Of a DNA stretch of 64,000 bases, positions 9,350-17,300 are shown piece by piece. The notes beneath the pieces are model-generated. The model had not been told where the DNA came from, did no database searches, and saw nothing but the letters and a program-made list of their open reading frames with translations. How positions within the stretch are numbered: position 1 is the stretch's first letter; each line of letters begins with the position of its first letter. This DNA is from JACNIV01 sp965370415 (GTDB lineage: Bacteria > Cloacimonadota > Cloacimonadia > Cloacimonadales > TCS61). Made by a program: the position numbers and the translations under genes. Location of the stretch: the NCBI GenBank assembly GCA_965370415.1, contig CBDUTJ010000006.1, forward strand, positions 1-64,000, in the 5' to 3' direction.

Positions 9350-9445
9350 TCTCAGGAAGGATCTCATTCTTTCACGAGAAGCAAAGCTACAAGAACTTTC
9401 ACGAGATTCTTCGTAGGTAAGGCAAAAAGATTCCTCAGAAAGACA
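9350..9445. repeat. dispersed repeat B, copy 1
   Basis: Holds CTCAGGAAGGATCTCATTC, CACGAGAAGCAAAGCTAC, CACGAGATTCTTCGTA and CCTCAGAAAGACA. Its reverse complement matches 60881-60946 at most positions over about 65 bases. A looser copy is at 12564-12644. It fills the gap between phnE and the HAD gene. Confidence 0.8.
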
Positions 9446-9519
9446 CTATTTTTCTTTCTTTTTTTTGCTTTTGTCTTTGATCTTTTTGCTTTTGTCTTTC
9501 TCAAAGCAGGAGCTTTGAG

Positions 9520-10527
9520 TTACACTCCCTGTAGTTTCTCCCGCATTTTCGCACTCACCATATCCATTATCCACACAACTGCCGCGATAAGCCAGATAAT
9601 GATCCCTACATTTTGCCAGCGTAGAAGCTGCTGCTGTTGAAGAAGAAGAAGTCCGATACCACCACCACCAACAAAACCGACAATAGTTGCCATGCGTACG
9701 TTTATATCCCAACGGTAAATTGTGAAAGCCAGGTACGGCGAAATTATTTGAGGAACTACTGCAAATATCCAGGTTTGAAGTGTACTTGCACCAGTTGCCT
9801 TTATTGCTTCCACCGGACCAGGATCGATATTTTCGATCTGCTCGGAATAGAGCTTGGTGAGAGATGCAACTGAATGGATCATCAGTGCCAGCATACCGGC
9901 AAAGGGACCGATCCCCACCCACACACTGAAAATGATAGCCCACACAATTGCTTCAATAGAACGAAAAACAGTAGCAATCGTTCGTACAATAATATAAATT
10001 GTATTTCCCAAGAATGTTTGCGGCATTAAATTGCGAGCAGCAAAAAAGCTTAATATAAAAGCAAGTGGAATAGCAAAAACCGTGGCAAGCAGTGCCAGGT
10101 AAATGGTTTCTGCCAGAGCTGTAAGGCACAAAATAAGAATATCCATATTTGGATTGAAAATTCCGCTCATAATGCCACCTGCATTCCGGAATTTAGCGAA
10201 CAGTTTATAAAGGTCCACTTCTACCATATTCCAACCAACCACAAATGTGATGAATAGGATGAGAAAGACCGACCAGCCCCAGAATGATTTATGCCATCTG
10301 CAATCTGTTCTAATTGTGGGAAGAAAAACCTTCCTGCCCACAGATAAACCCAAGATAAAAGTTATTATTCCTACTGCAATACCAAAGATCACTACAAAAT
10401 TGCTTGGAATCACTTTCTCAAACCAGTGATTTATCAGAAAGGAAATACATCCGAAAATATATATCCAGAACAGCAGGTCGGTAAGTATTGCCTGAATGCT
10501 CAATTTGAGCTTATTTTCTTTTTTCAT
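9520..10527 (-). CDS. phnE: phosphonate-type ABC transporter permease
   Basis: A 335-residue inner-membrane protein with about eight hydrophobic segments. The C-terminal 200 residues are the binding-protein-dependent transport core: FRSIEAIVWAIIF, the EAA loop (EAIKATGASTLQTW) that contacts the ATPase, and VGGGGIGLLL. The family is usually about 260-280 residues; here an extra N-terminal pair of membrane spans (residues 10-110) precedes the core. Its ATG overlaps the phnC TGA as ATGA, so the two are translationally coupled. It forms the channel for phosphonate, phosphite or a similar oxyanion. An overlapping minus-strand frame at 9446-9943 is a shadow. Confidence 0.92.
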   Translation of the reverse strand: MKKENKLKLSIQAILTDLLFWIYIFGCISFLINHWFEKVIPSNFVVIFGIAVGIITFILGLSVGRKVFLPTIRTDCRWHKSFWGWSVFLILFITFVVGWNMVEVDLYKLFAKFRNAGGIMSGIFNPNMDILILCLTALAETIYLALLATVFAIPLAFILSFFAARNLMPQTFLGNTIYIIVRTIATVFRSIEAIVWAIIFSVWVGIGPFAGMLALMIHSVASLTKLYSEQIENIDPGPVEAIKATGASTLQTWIFAVVPQIISPYLAFTIYRWDINVRMATIVGFVGGGGIGLLLLQQQQLLRWQNVGIIIWLIAAVVWIMDMVSAKMREKLQGV

Positions 10528-11291
10528 CTGATCTCAACCTCCTCTGCATCTTCGCCGTAAATTTCTTTGAATCTTTTATTATCAATTTCTTTGGGAGTAC
10601 CGTCGAATACTATTTTACCATCTTTTAAAGCAATCACACGTGAGCCGTATTTCCTGGCAAGACTAAGAAAGTGAAGCGAACAGATAACGGTCATGTTATC
10701 TTTTTTATTCAATTCTCCCAGGTATCGCATCACGGAATCTGCAGTAGCAGGATCAAGGCTGGCAACAGGTTCATCGGCTAAAATAATTTTAGGATCCTGC
10801 ATCAGGGCACGGGCAATGGCCACACGCTGCTGCTGTCCACCACTCAAATTTCTGGTTTTCTTATCGGCAAACTCTTTCAGTCCAACCCGCCTTAAATTTT
10901 CCAGGGCAGTTTTCATATCATCTTTGTGTTGAGGAAAAGTAAGAGAATGAATAAACGTAGAATATCCAAGCTTTCCCGTTAAAACATTGGTAAGTGAACT
11001 TAAGTTTTTTATCAGGTTGAATTGTTGGAAAATCATCGCGATCTTGCGTCGAATGTAACGCAGTTGTTTACCTTTTGCTGCCACTACATCTACACCATCG
11101 ATAATGATATCACCGGATGTAGGTTCGATCAGTCTATTCAAACAACGAAGTAAGGTAGATTTTCCTGAACCGGAAAGACCCAGCAGAATACAGAATTCAC
11201 CTTCCTTTACTTTCAGGTCGATGCCTTTAAGGGCGTGTGTTCCGGTGGCATAAACCTTATGCAGATTTTTTAATTCGATTATACTTTCCAT
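10524..11291 (-). CDS. phnC: phosphonate-type ABC transporter ATP-binding protein
   Basis: A 255-residue cytosolic ATPase. Walker A is GLSGSGKS (about 38-45), the Q-loop lies in MIFQQFNLI, the signature is LSGGQQQR, Walker B is KIILADEP, and the switch His is in CSLHFLSLA. Length and motif spacing match PhnC. AAGGAAAAAT precedes the ATG. It overlaps phnE by four bases, and phnD lies 295 bases upstream, beyond a palindrome. No phosphonate-degrading (phn lyase or phnW/X) genes are in the window, so the substrate could be phosphonate, phosphite or phosphate itself. Confidence 0.94.
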   Translation of the reverse strand: MESIIELKNLHKVYATGTHALKGIDLKVKEGEFCILLGLSGSGKSTLLRCLNRLIEPTSGDIIIDGVDVVAAKGKQLRYIRRKIAMIFQQFNLIKNLSSLTNVLTGKLGYSTFIHSLTFPQHKDDMKTALENLRRVGLKEFADKKTRNLSGGQQQRVAIARALMQDPKIILADEPVASLDPATADSVMRYLGELNKKDNMTVICSLHFLSLARKYGSRVIALKDGKIVFDGTPKEIDNKRFKEIYGEDAEEVEIR

Positions 11292-11390
11292 ATTTTTCCT
11301 TTTTATGATATAATTACTTATGTTGGACTTCTCGCTACGCGGTGCCGCATGGCCATTGTCCCGAGGAGTCTATTTGTTTTTTATCTCTTG

Positions 11391-11418
11391 TTCCTATCCG
11401 GCAACTGCCGGATAGGAA
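11391..11418. repeat. dispersed palindrome in the phnD-phnC gap
   Basis: Perfect 12-bp arms TTCCTATCCGGC/GCCGGATAGGAA with an AACT loop, followed by TACAATT. It resembles 51711-51740 between phoB and phoR. A transcript hairpin here could lower phnC-phnE expression relative to phnD. Confidence 0.85.
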
Positions 11419-11586
11419 TACAATTGAATTGGAAGTTAAACTTCCTGAACAATAACATTACGAAGTGCATCCGTCAAAGCCGGTCAGGCAGTTGCCTGAT
11501 CGTAACGAGAAAATGTCGGAATGATTGAACCAACATCTTAGCGGGACGATTGAACCAACATAGAATCAACATTGAATATCCAGCAA

Positions 11587-12486
11587 TCAATTCACCAAAT
11601 CAGAAGCATCTCTGCCAATAGCTTTTAAGGTCTGACGTACTACATCATAATCGGCGTCCGTGGCACGTACAAAATTATCTATATCCAATAATTTCACTAA
11701 AGTTTCATGACCTTCCTTAGTGCTGGCATATTTCAATAATGCATCCACAATTTTTTCTTTCATATCTTTTGGAAAATCTTTGCGAAATGTAACCGTATCA
11801 TTAGGAATCCAATCTGTAAAACCAATTATTTTGATCTTTTCCATCACATCAGGATAAGTTTCTATTACAGCCCGACGCGCATCACGAGGACCGTCTTCAC
11901 CTTCGGGAGCCCAGAAAGTGCAGCCTACATCTGCTTTGCCATCATATACAGCCAAAATGGACTGAGGATGACCTCCGGCAAAGAAGTATTTTTCAGGCTT
12001 AATATCTTTTCTGGCAAGCAAGGCAGATGGATACATAAAACCAGAAGTAGAAGCAGCATCTGTATAAGCAATAATTTTCCCATCAATATCTTCTAAACTG
12101 TTAATTCCACTATCTGTTTGAGCTATAAACTGTCCCTTATATTTATCCAACCCTTTACGAACCGCTGTTAAAGCTACTTCAGCTCCGAATTTCTGATTTG
12201 CCAGAACGTATGCGAAAGTTGCCAGCCAGGCAATATCGGTTTCTTCAGTTCCCATCGCTTCAATTACAGAAGCATAGCTGGTGGGAACAGCAACTTTGAA
12301 ACGATATCCTGTTTCTTGAGTAATATAATCGGCTACTTCCTTACCACTGGTAACGATCTTTCCTGCTTCCATAGAGGGAACAAAATACATTTTGACCGGG
12401 TTCTTTTTTGTTCCCAGCTCTGCTTGCGGTGCACAGCTAAAAACAAACAAAACAATAAAAAGTAAAATGATCTTAATAAATTTCAT
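11587..12486 (-). CDS. phnD: phosphonate-type ABC transporter substrate-binding lipoprotein
   Basis: 299 residues from the ATG at 12486, which has AGGAGG six bases upstream; the frame also opens at a TTG two codons earlier, directly on the ribosome site. Signal MKFIKIILL and lipobox FVFSCAPQ. The mature part has the PhnD/SsuA-type fold: FVPSMEAGKI, a TEETDIAWLATFAYV strand that lines the ligand pocket, YTDAASTSGFMYPSALL, and GKADVGCTFWAPEG. Residues after the hinge (KIIGFTDWIPNDTVTF) match the family. It would deliver the oxyanion from the periplasm to PhnE/PhnC. No Pho-box-like repeat is seen upstream. Confidence 0.92.
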   Translation of the reverse strand: MKFIKIILLFIVLFVFSCAPQAELGTKKNPVKMYFVPSMEAGKIVTSGKEVADYITQETGYRFKVAVPTSYASVIEAMGTEETDIAWLATFAYVLANQKFGAEVALTAVRKGLDKYKGQFIAQTDSGINSLEDIDGKIIAYTDAASTSGFMYPSALLARKDIKPEKYFFAGGHPQSILAVYDGKADVGCTFWAPEGEDGPRDARRAVIETYPDVMEKIKIIGFTDWIPNDTVTFRKDFPKDMKEKIVDALLKYASTKEGHETLVKLLDIDNFVRATDADYDVVRQTLKAIGRDASDLVN

Positions 12487-12563
12487 CTTCAACCTCCTCG
12501 TTTTTTATTTAAAATCCACAAAAATTCTATTTCCGAACTTTCCAGTTCGGAAACTCAAACTTA

Positions 12564-12644
12564 TTCTTTTCACGAGTTGTAAAGCTAAATACCCTTCCAC
12601 GAGATTCTTCGTGTGTAAAGCTATTAGTAACCTCAGAAAGACAG
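12564..12644. repeat. dispersed repeat B, copy 2
   Basis: CACGAGTTGTAAAGCTA, CACGAGATTCTTCGTG, GTAAAGCTA and CCTCAGAAAGACAG occur in the same order and spacing as in 9350-9445, with more substitutions. A small CCGAACTTTCCAGTTCGG palindrome lies just before it at 12534-12551. Confidence 0.7.
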
Positions 12645-12666
12645 TCGTTTTTTACACTAAAAATCT

Positions 12667-13350
12667 TTATACTTCTATTATTCCTTTCAATTCATTCAAA
12701 TCACTTATTTCAAACTTCGGAATTATCCCACTTTCATTGTTACGTTTATTTGGATTGAACCAGCAGGTGTCAATTCCAAAATCATTTCCGCCCTTAATAT
12801 CTGAATATAGATTATCTCCGACTATGATCGCGGAATCCCTGAAAGGCAGCTTTTGAAATATATATTCAAAGTAATTACGGTCAGGCTTTGGAAAGTCGAT
12901 ATCTTCCGAAATAAAAATATGTTTAAAATACTTTGCCAGCCTGGAATTTTGGATGCGAGGATACTGCACGTCTGAAAGTCCATTTGTTGCCAACGCTATT
13001 TCACATTTCCCATGAAAATATTTAACGATCTCTTCTGCCCCATCCAGTAGATAAGTTCCCCGTGAAAGGTATTTCAGATATACAGGACTTATTTCTACAG
13101 GATCAAGTGATAGTTTTTCCTGTGTAAAAAACCTGTGGAACCGTTCTAATCGTAGTTTTGTGGAAGTGATTGTTTTCTCTTCAAATTTTTTCCAGATCGC
13201 CAGGTTGATCTTTTCATATTCTTTGTGCAGATGAGATAGATTTTCATGAATTCCAAATTGTCGGAGCGTTTTTTCGAATGCTTCCCGCTCTGCTCTGGTA
13301 AAATCGTAGAGTGTGCCATCTGCATCGAATAATATCAGCTTGTAATTCAT
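12667..13350 (-). CDS. HAD-family (d)NMP phosphatase, YjjG-like
   Basis: A 227-residue cytosolic phosphatase. Motif I is FDADGTLYDF (nucleophile Asp9, acid Asp11), motif II is ALATNGLSD, motif III Lys lies in FPKPDRNYF, and motif IV is IIVGDNLYSDIKGGNDFGID. DADGTLYDF plus the CWFNPN ending after motif IV is typical of the YjjG/YfnB branch, which dephosphorylates pyrimidine nucleotides in house-cleaning. It lies upstream of phnD on the same strand, with a repeat between, so it is probably a separate unit. Confidence 0.88.
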   Translation of the reverse strand: MNYKLILFDADGTLYDFTRAEREAFEKTLRQFGIHENLSHLHKEYEKINLAIWKKFEEKTITSTKLRLERFHRFFTQEKLSLDPVEISPVYLKYLSRGTYLLDGAEEIVKYFHGKCEIALATNGLSDVQYPRIQNSRLAKYFKHIFISEDIDFPKPDRNYFEYIFQKLPFRDSAIIVGDNLYSDIKGGNDFGIDTCWFNPNKRNNESGIIPKFEISDLNELKGIIEV

Positions 13351-13622
13351 TTCATTTCCTGCTATTTTTTTAAATTGTTGTTACAGAATTTGGGGATTAG
13401 AAGTCAAATGAATTTTATCTTTCTTGTAGAGAAAAGAGACTGTTGGGAAAAAATTTGGATAAATATTCAATCCCTTCAGGGTTAGATAGAGTAAAGATTT
13501 TAATAATTGAGACTATTCCAAGGTAACAAAAAGATTTCCTACCGTTTAGTTCCTTCTCTTAATAAGAGAAGGTTTAGGATGGGTTCTTCAATTTGGAAAT
13601 CTTTTTATCATCGGTTGTAATT

Positions 13623-13647
13623 GATTCCCGATCCTGTCGGGAATGAC
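13623..13647. repeat. dRS3-like palindrome ATTCCCG/CGGGAATGACA
   Basis: GATTCCCG and CGGGAATGACA flank a 7-base centre. Other copies are at 14250, 20234 and, in AT-rich variants, 14206 and 20353. The ATTCCC-N8-GGGAAT plan is like Neisseria dRS3 elements; common origin is not implied. Confidence 0.75.
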
Positions 13648-13659
13648 AAATTCTTGCTG

Positions 13660-13699
13660 GTAACTCGACTCGAGTTCAACTGAACCCGAGTCGGGTTAC
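13660..13699 (-). terminator. large hairpin after the FN3 protein gene
   Basis: GTAACTCGACTCGAGTTCA pairs with TGAACCCGAGTCGGGTTAC with two mismatches (19-bp arms). It lies nine bases past the stop of the minus-strand gene at 13709. No clear T-run follows, so it may be an RNA-stabilising hairpin instead of a terminator. Confidence 0.5.
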
Positions 13700-13708
13700 A
13701 CAGCCAAC

Positions 13709-14179
13709 TCACTTCACAGCAGTTACATAATAAAACTTCTTATCGCTCGATAGTGAAGCACTCCAGCTTGTACCGTTAAAATTCCCCGAAGTATCTTCTG
13801 TAAAACTATCATACGGATCATCTGAAGAATATACCTTATACGATGTTGCTCCGCTAACAGCACTCCAGGATATATTTACTATATTATTTACAACTGTTAT
13901 CGTTACGTTTTCGGGTGGTAATATCTCACCAATAATTGGACCCAGGTAATAGCCGGGGTAATTTTTGTAATTAGCGCTGGTCATTTCTTCTCCGGAAAGC
14001 CCACCTACTGTATTCAATTTTGCAATGTAATTGGTGGAAGCAGGTTCGCTATTACCTGCCTGGTTACCATTGAACAATCCGTAATCCAGAAGTTTGTAAT
14101 TTGTACTGGCAGCCTGCTGTGCACAAAGGAATAGCGGTAGGATGAACAGCATTAGTGAAAGCAATGTTTTTAGTTTCAT
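13709..14179 (-). CDS. secreted protein with one fibronectin type III-like domain
   Basis: 156 residues with GGAGGAAAT before the ATG. Signal peptide MKLKTLLSLMLFILPLFLCAQQ, with cleavage likely after CAQ. Residues 25-85 contain NYKLLDYGLFNGNQAG and TSANYKNYPGYYLG, a Tyr/Asn-rich motif common at the start of such exported proteins. Residues about 92-156 (PPENVTITVVNNIVNISW, SGATSYKVYSSD, FYYVTAV) are an FN3-type beta sandwich. Role unknown; probably a small envelope or surface protein. It is downstream of the S74 protein on the same strand but separated by palindromes. Confidence 0.8.
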   Translation of the reverse strand: MKLKTLLSLMLFILPLFLCAQQAASTNYKLLDYGLFNGNQAGNSEPASTNYIAKLNTVGGLSGEEMTSANYKNYPGYYLGPIIGEILPPENVTITVVNNIVNISWSAVSGATSYKVYSSDDPYDSFTEDTSGNFNGTSWSASLSSDKKFYYVTAVK

Positions 14180-14205
14180 ATTTCCTCCATTTCAGAAAAA
14201 TTTTC

Positions 14206-14274
14206 TGTCATTCCCAATTAAATTGGGAATCTATTATTTCATGTTCATGGATTCCCGTTTTCACGGGAATGACA
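14206..14274. repeat. two dRS3-like palindromes in inverted orientation
   Basis: TGTCATTCCCAATT/AATTGGGAATC at 14206-14231 and GATTCCCG/CGGGAATGACA at 14250-14274 face each other, so the pair also forms a larger inverted repeat with TGTCATTCCC and GGGAATGACA at its ends. Confidence 0.75.
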
Positions 14275-14349
14275 ATTAAGAATAATTCAAGAGCTGAAAT
14301 TGCTATAAAAGTACTTGTCTTTAAGTTCTTATAACCATGCAAAGACATT

Positions 14350-17300
14350 TTATCTCAATTCCGCAATTTGTTGTTTCAGTTCTTCTATCTGTTGTTGCTG
14401 TTCTTTCATGGCTTCTATCAGAACCGGGATAAGACCGATATAATTTATTCCTTTATATTCTATCTTTTCCATATCCTTTTCTGCTCCTTCGATGCCTTCA
14501 TTTTTGTCATAAGCATGAACATTGTCCACTACCAGTTCAGGAAGTATTTCTTCTAACTCCTGGGCTATCAGACCGATCTGTTCACCTTCCGGTAGCACCA
14601 TTTGTTTTTCTTCTTCCATTTGTTTGAAATTAAAGGTATGCACATTCATTAGCTTTATTTTGGAAAGAGCATTTTTGAATGGCTGCACATTTTCTTTGAA
14701 GCGTTCATCGGAAGGATTGGTGAATGTTCCTGTAACATGAACATTACCACTGAAATACCCGGCATAGTTAGTACTACCACCAGTGGCATAACCATAAATT
14801 CCATAATTTGTACCTGTACCACCATTAACTTCACCTGCTACTCCACAATAGGTATAACTTCCTGTTGGGTTTACGTTGCCAAGGACACCAATATAGCCAC
14901 CTTCAAACCATCCACCATAACCAAGACCATCTCCCGGAACAGATTTACCATAAACCGCTCTGGGATGAGCAATTCCGGTACCAGTGAACTCAGCATGAAT
15001 TACGTGTGTATCGTAACTATTATAACTTGATTCAAAGTAACCTGCATATAAACCTGTACTATTACCATAAACGCCATATCCGTCAAGTGTAGTATTATAA
15101 CCGTAAACACCACAATTTGATACACCTAATAAACCATAATTATCACTACTGTTATGTTTACCGTAAACACCATAACCCGTACCGGTATTTTCACCTTTGA
15201 TAACGCTATTTGGGGAAGAAATATTTTCGGTTACTTCAAATTTACCATTAATCTTCACGTAATCATTATCAAATTCACCATAGATGAGAGGTGTAGCAGT
15301 TGAAGAATTATCAATATAGAGTTTATTATCTCCTGTTTCGTTGTAACCGGCTCGATAACCGAGAAAAATATTCCCGGATTTATTGTGGATTGACGTTCCT
15401 CTGCCTGCCTCGTGTCCAATGATCGTATTTTGGGAACCTGTCTGGTTATAACGATTTGCTGAAAGTCCTATTCCTACATTATATTCTCCACTGGTATTAC
15501 GATAAAGTGCAAAGGAACCAAAAGCAGTGTTATAGGATTCTGTATTATAATAAAGTGCTTGAGTTCCATTTGCAGTATTGTATATTCCGGATATGTTTGC
15601 GCGGAGAGCGCTAATTCCTACACCAATATTATAATTGCTTACACCATCGTCATTCAAACCTGCATTAGAACCGAGGAAAACACTGTTACCACCTGTTTTC
15701 CCATCTGTGAGGTCATCGATCTCTTCTGCACCAACATTTACATCGACCCAATCTGTGCCTGAACCTGTGGTGGAAAGCACCTGTCCGCTGGTTCCTGCAT
15801 CATGGTTATCGTCATATAAGATTCCTGTGACCTCGAAATCACCGTTTATTCTGACAAAATCATTATCGAATTCGCCATAGATAAGAGGAGTATTATCTGA
15901 AGAATTTGAAATATAGAGTTTATTATCTCCTGTTTCATTGTAACCTGCCATATAACCAAGAAAAATATTCCCGGATTTATTATGTAATGATGTTCCTTTG
16001 CCTGCTTCGCATCCGATAATCGTATTTTGAGAACCTGTCTGGTTAAAGTAATTTGCATTTGGTCCAATACCGATATTACTTAATCCAGAAGAATTTCTAT
16101 AAAGTGCTTGATATCCATAACCTGTGTTAAAGCTTTCTGTATTGCAAAAAAGTGCTTTAGTTCCATTTGCAGTATTACCGTATCCCATACTGTTGTAATT
16201 AAGTGCCCCGTATCCACAAGCAGTATTATCATAACCTGAAGTATTTGTTAAGAGAGCATAAACTCCAACTCCAACATTATGATTATCTGTACCATCATCG
16301 CTCGTACCTGCACCGTAGCCAAGGAAAACACTGTTACCACCTGTTTTCCCATCTGTGAGATCATCTATTTCCTCTGCACCAACATTTACATCGACCCAAT
16401 CTGTGCCGGTACCTGTGCTGGAAAGTACCTGTCCGCTGGTTCCTGCTTGATCATCACTATCTCTCAATTCACCTGTTGCCTGGAAATCACCGTTTATTCT
16501 GACATAATCATTATCGAATTCTCCATATATAAGAGGAGTTAAACTCATAGAATTTTCTATATATAATTTGTTAGAATTCGTTACATCATATCCTGCCATA
16601 TAGCCGAGAAAAATATTCCCGGATTTATTGTGTAATACAGTTCCTCTACCTGCATTGTATCCAATGATCGTATTTTGTGAACCTTCCTGGTTATAATGAT
16701 TTGCTCCAAGTCCTAATCCTACATTAAATTCTCCAGTAGTATTACGGTTAAGTGCAAAGGAACCAAAAGCAGTGTTATCGGATCCTGTATTGTAATAAAG
16801 TGCATGAGCTCCATTTGCAGTGTTGTAGTATCCTGTACTGTTACTAAATAGCGCTTGATCTCCATTTGCGGTGTTACATATTCCTGTACTGTTAATATTA
16901 AGTGCTTGAAATCCATTTGCAGTATTGGAGTATCCTGAACTGTTATGATAAAGCGACCTATATCCACTTGCAGTGTTGTGGTATCCTGTACTGTTACTAA
17001 AAAGCACCTCATATCCATTTGCGGTATTTCTATATCCTTCTGTGTTTGCAAAAAGTGCGTTAATCCCAACTCCAACATTTGTATTGTCTGTACCATCGTC
17101 ACTCATACCTGCACCGGAACCAAGGAAAACACTAAAACCTCCTGTTTTCCCATCTGTAAGGTCATCTATTTCATGGTTATGGTCGCTGCGGGAAACTGTT
17201 GTGGCTGAACCACTTCCTGCCAGATCTACATTCAGGGTTACATCGCCGGAAGTACCACCACCAGTTAATCCTGTGCCTGCTGTAACTGCGGTGATATCAC

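Larger units (their letters stand above)
13351..13708. other. intergenic stretch with several palindromes
   Basis: No gene. It holds a CCCTTCAGGGTTAG half-palindrome near 13470, a TTCTCTTAATAAGAGAAGG hairpin near 13554, an ATTCCCG/CGGGAAT element (13623-13647) and a large hairpin (13660-13699). Confidence 0.7.

Noticed and set aside
9446..9943. 165-codon minus-strand frame overlapping phnE
   Set aside because: Different frame of the same strand as phnE, Ser/Cys/Tyr-rich with no motif, and it runs into a repeat.
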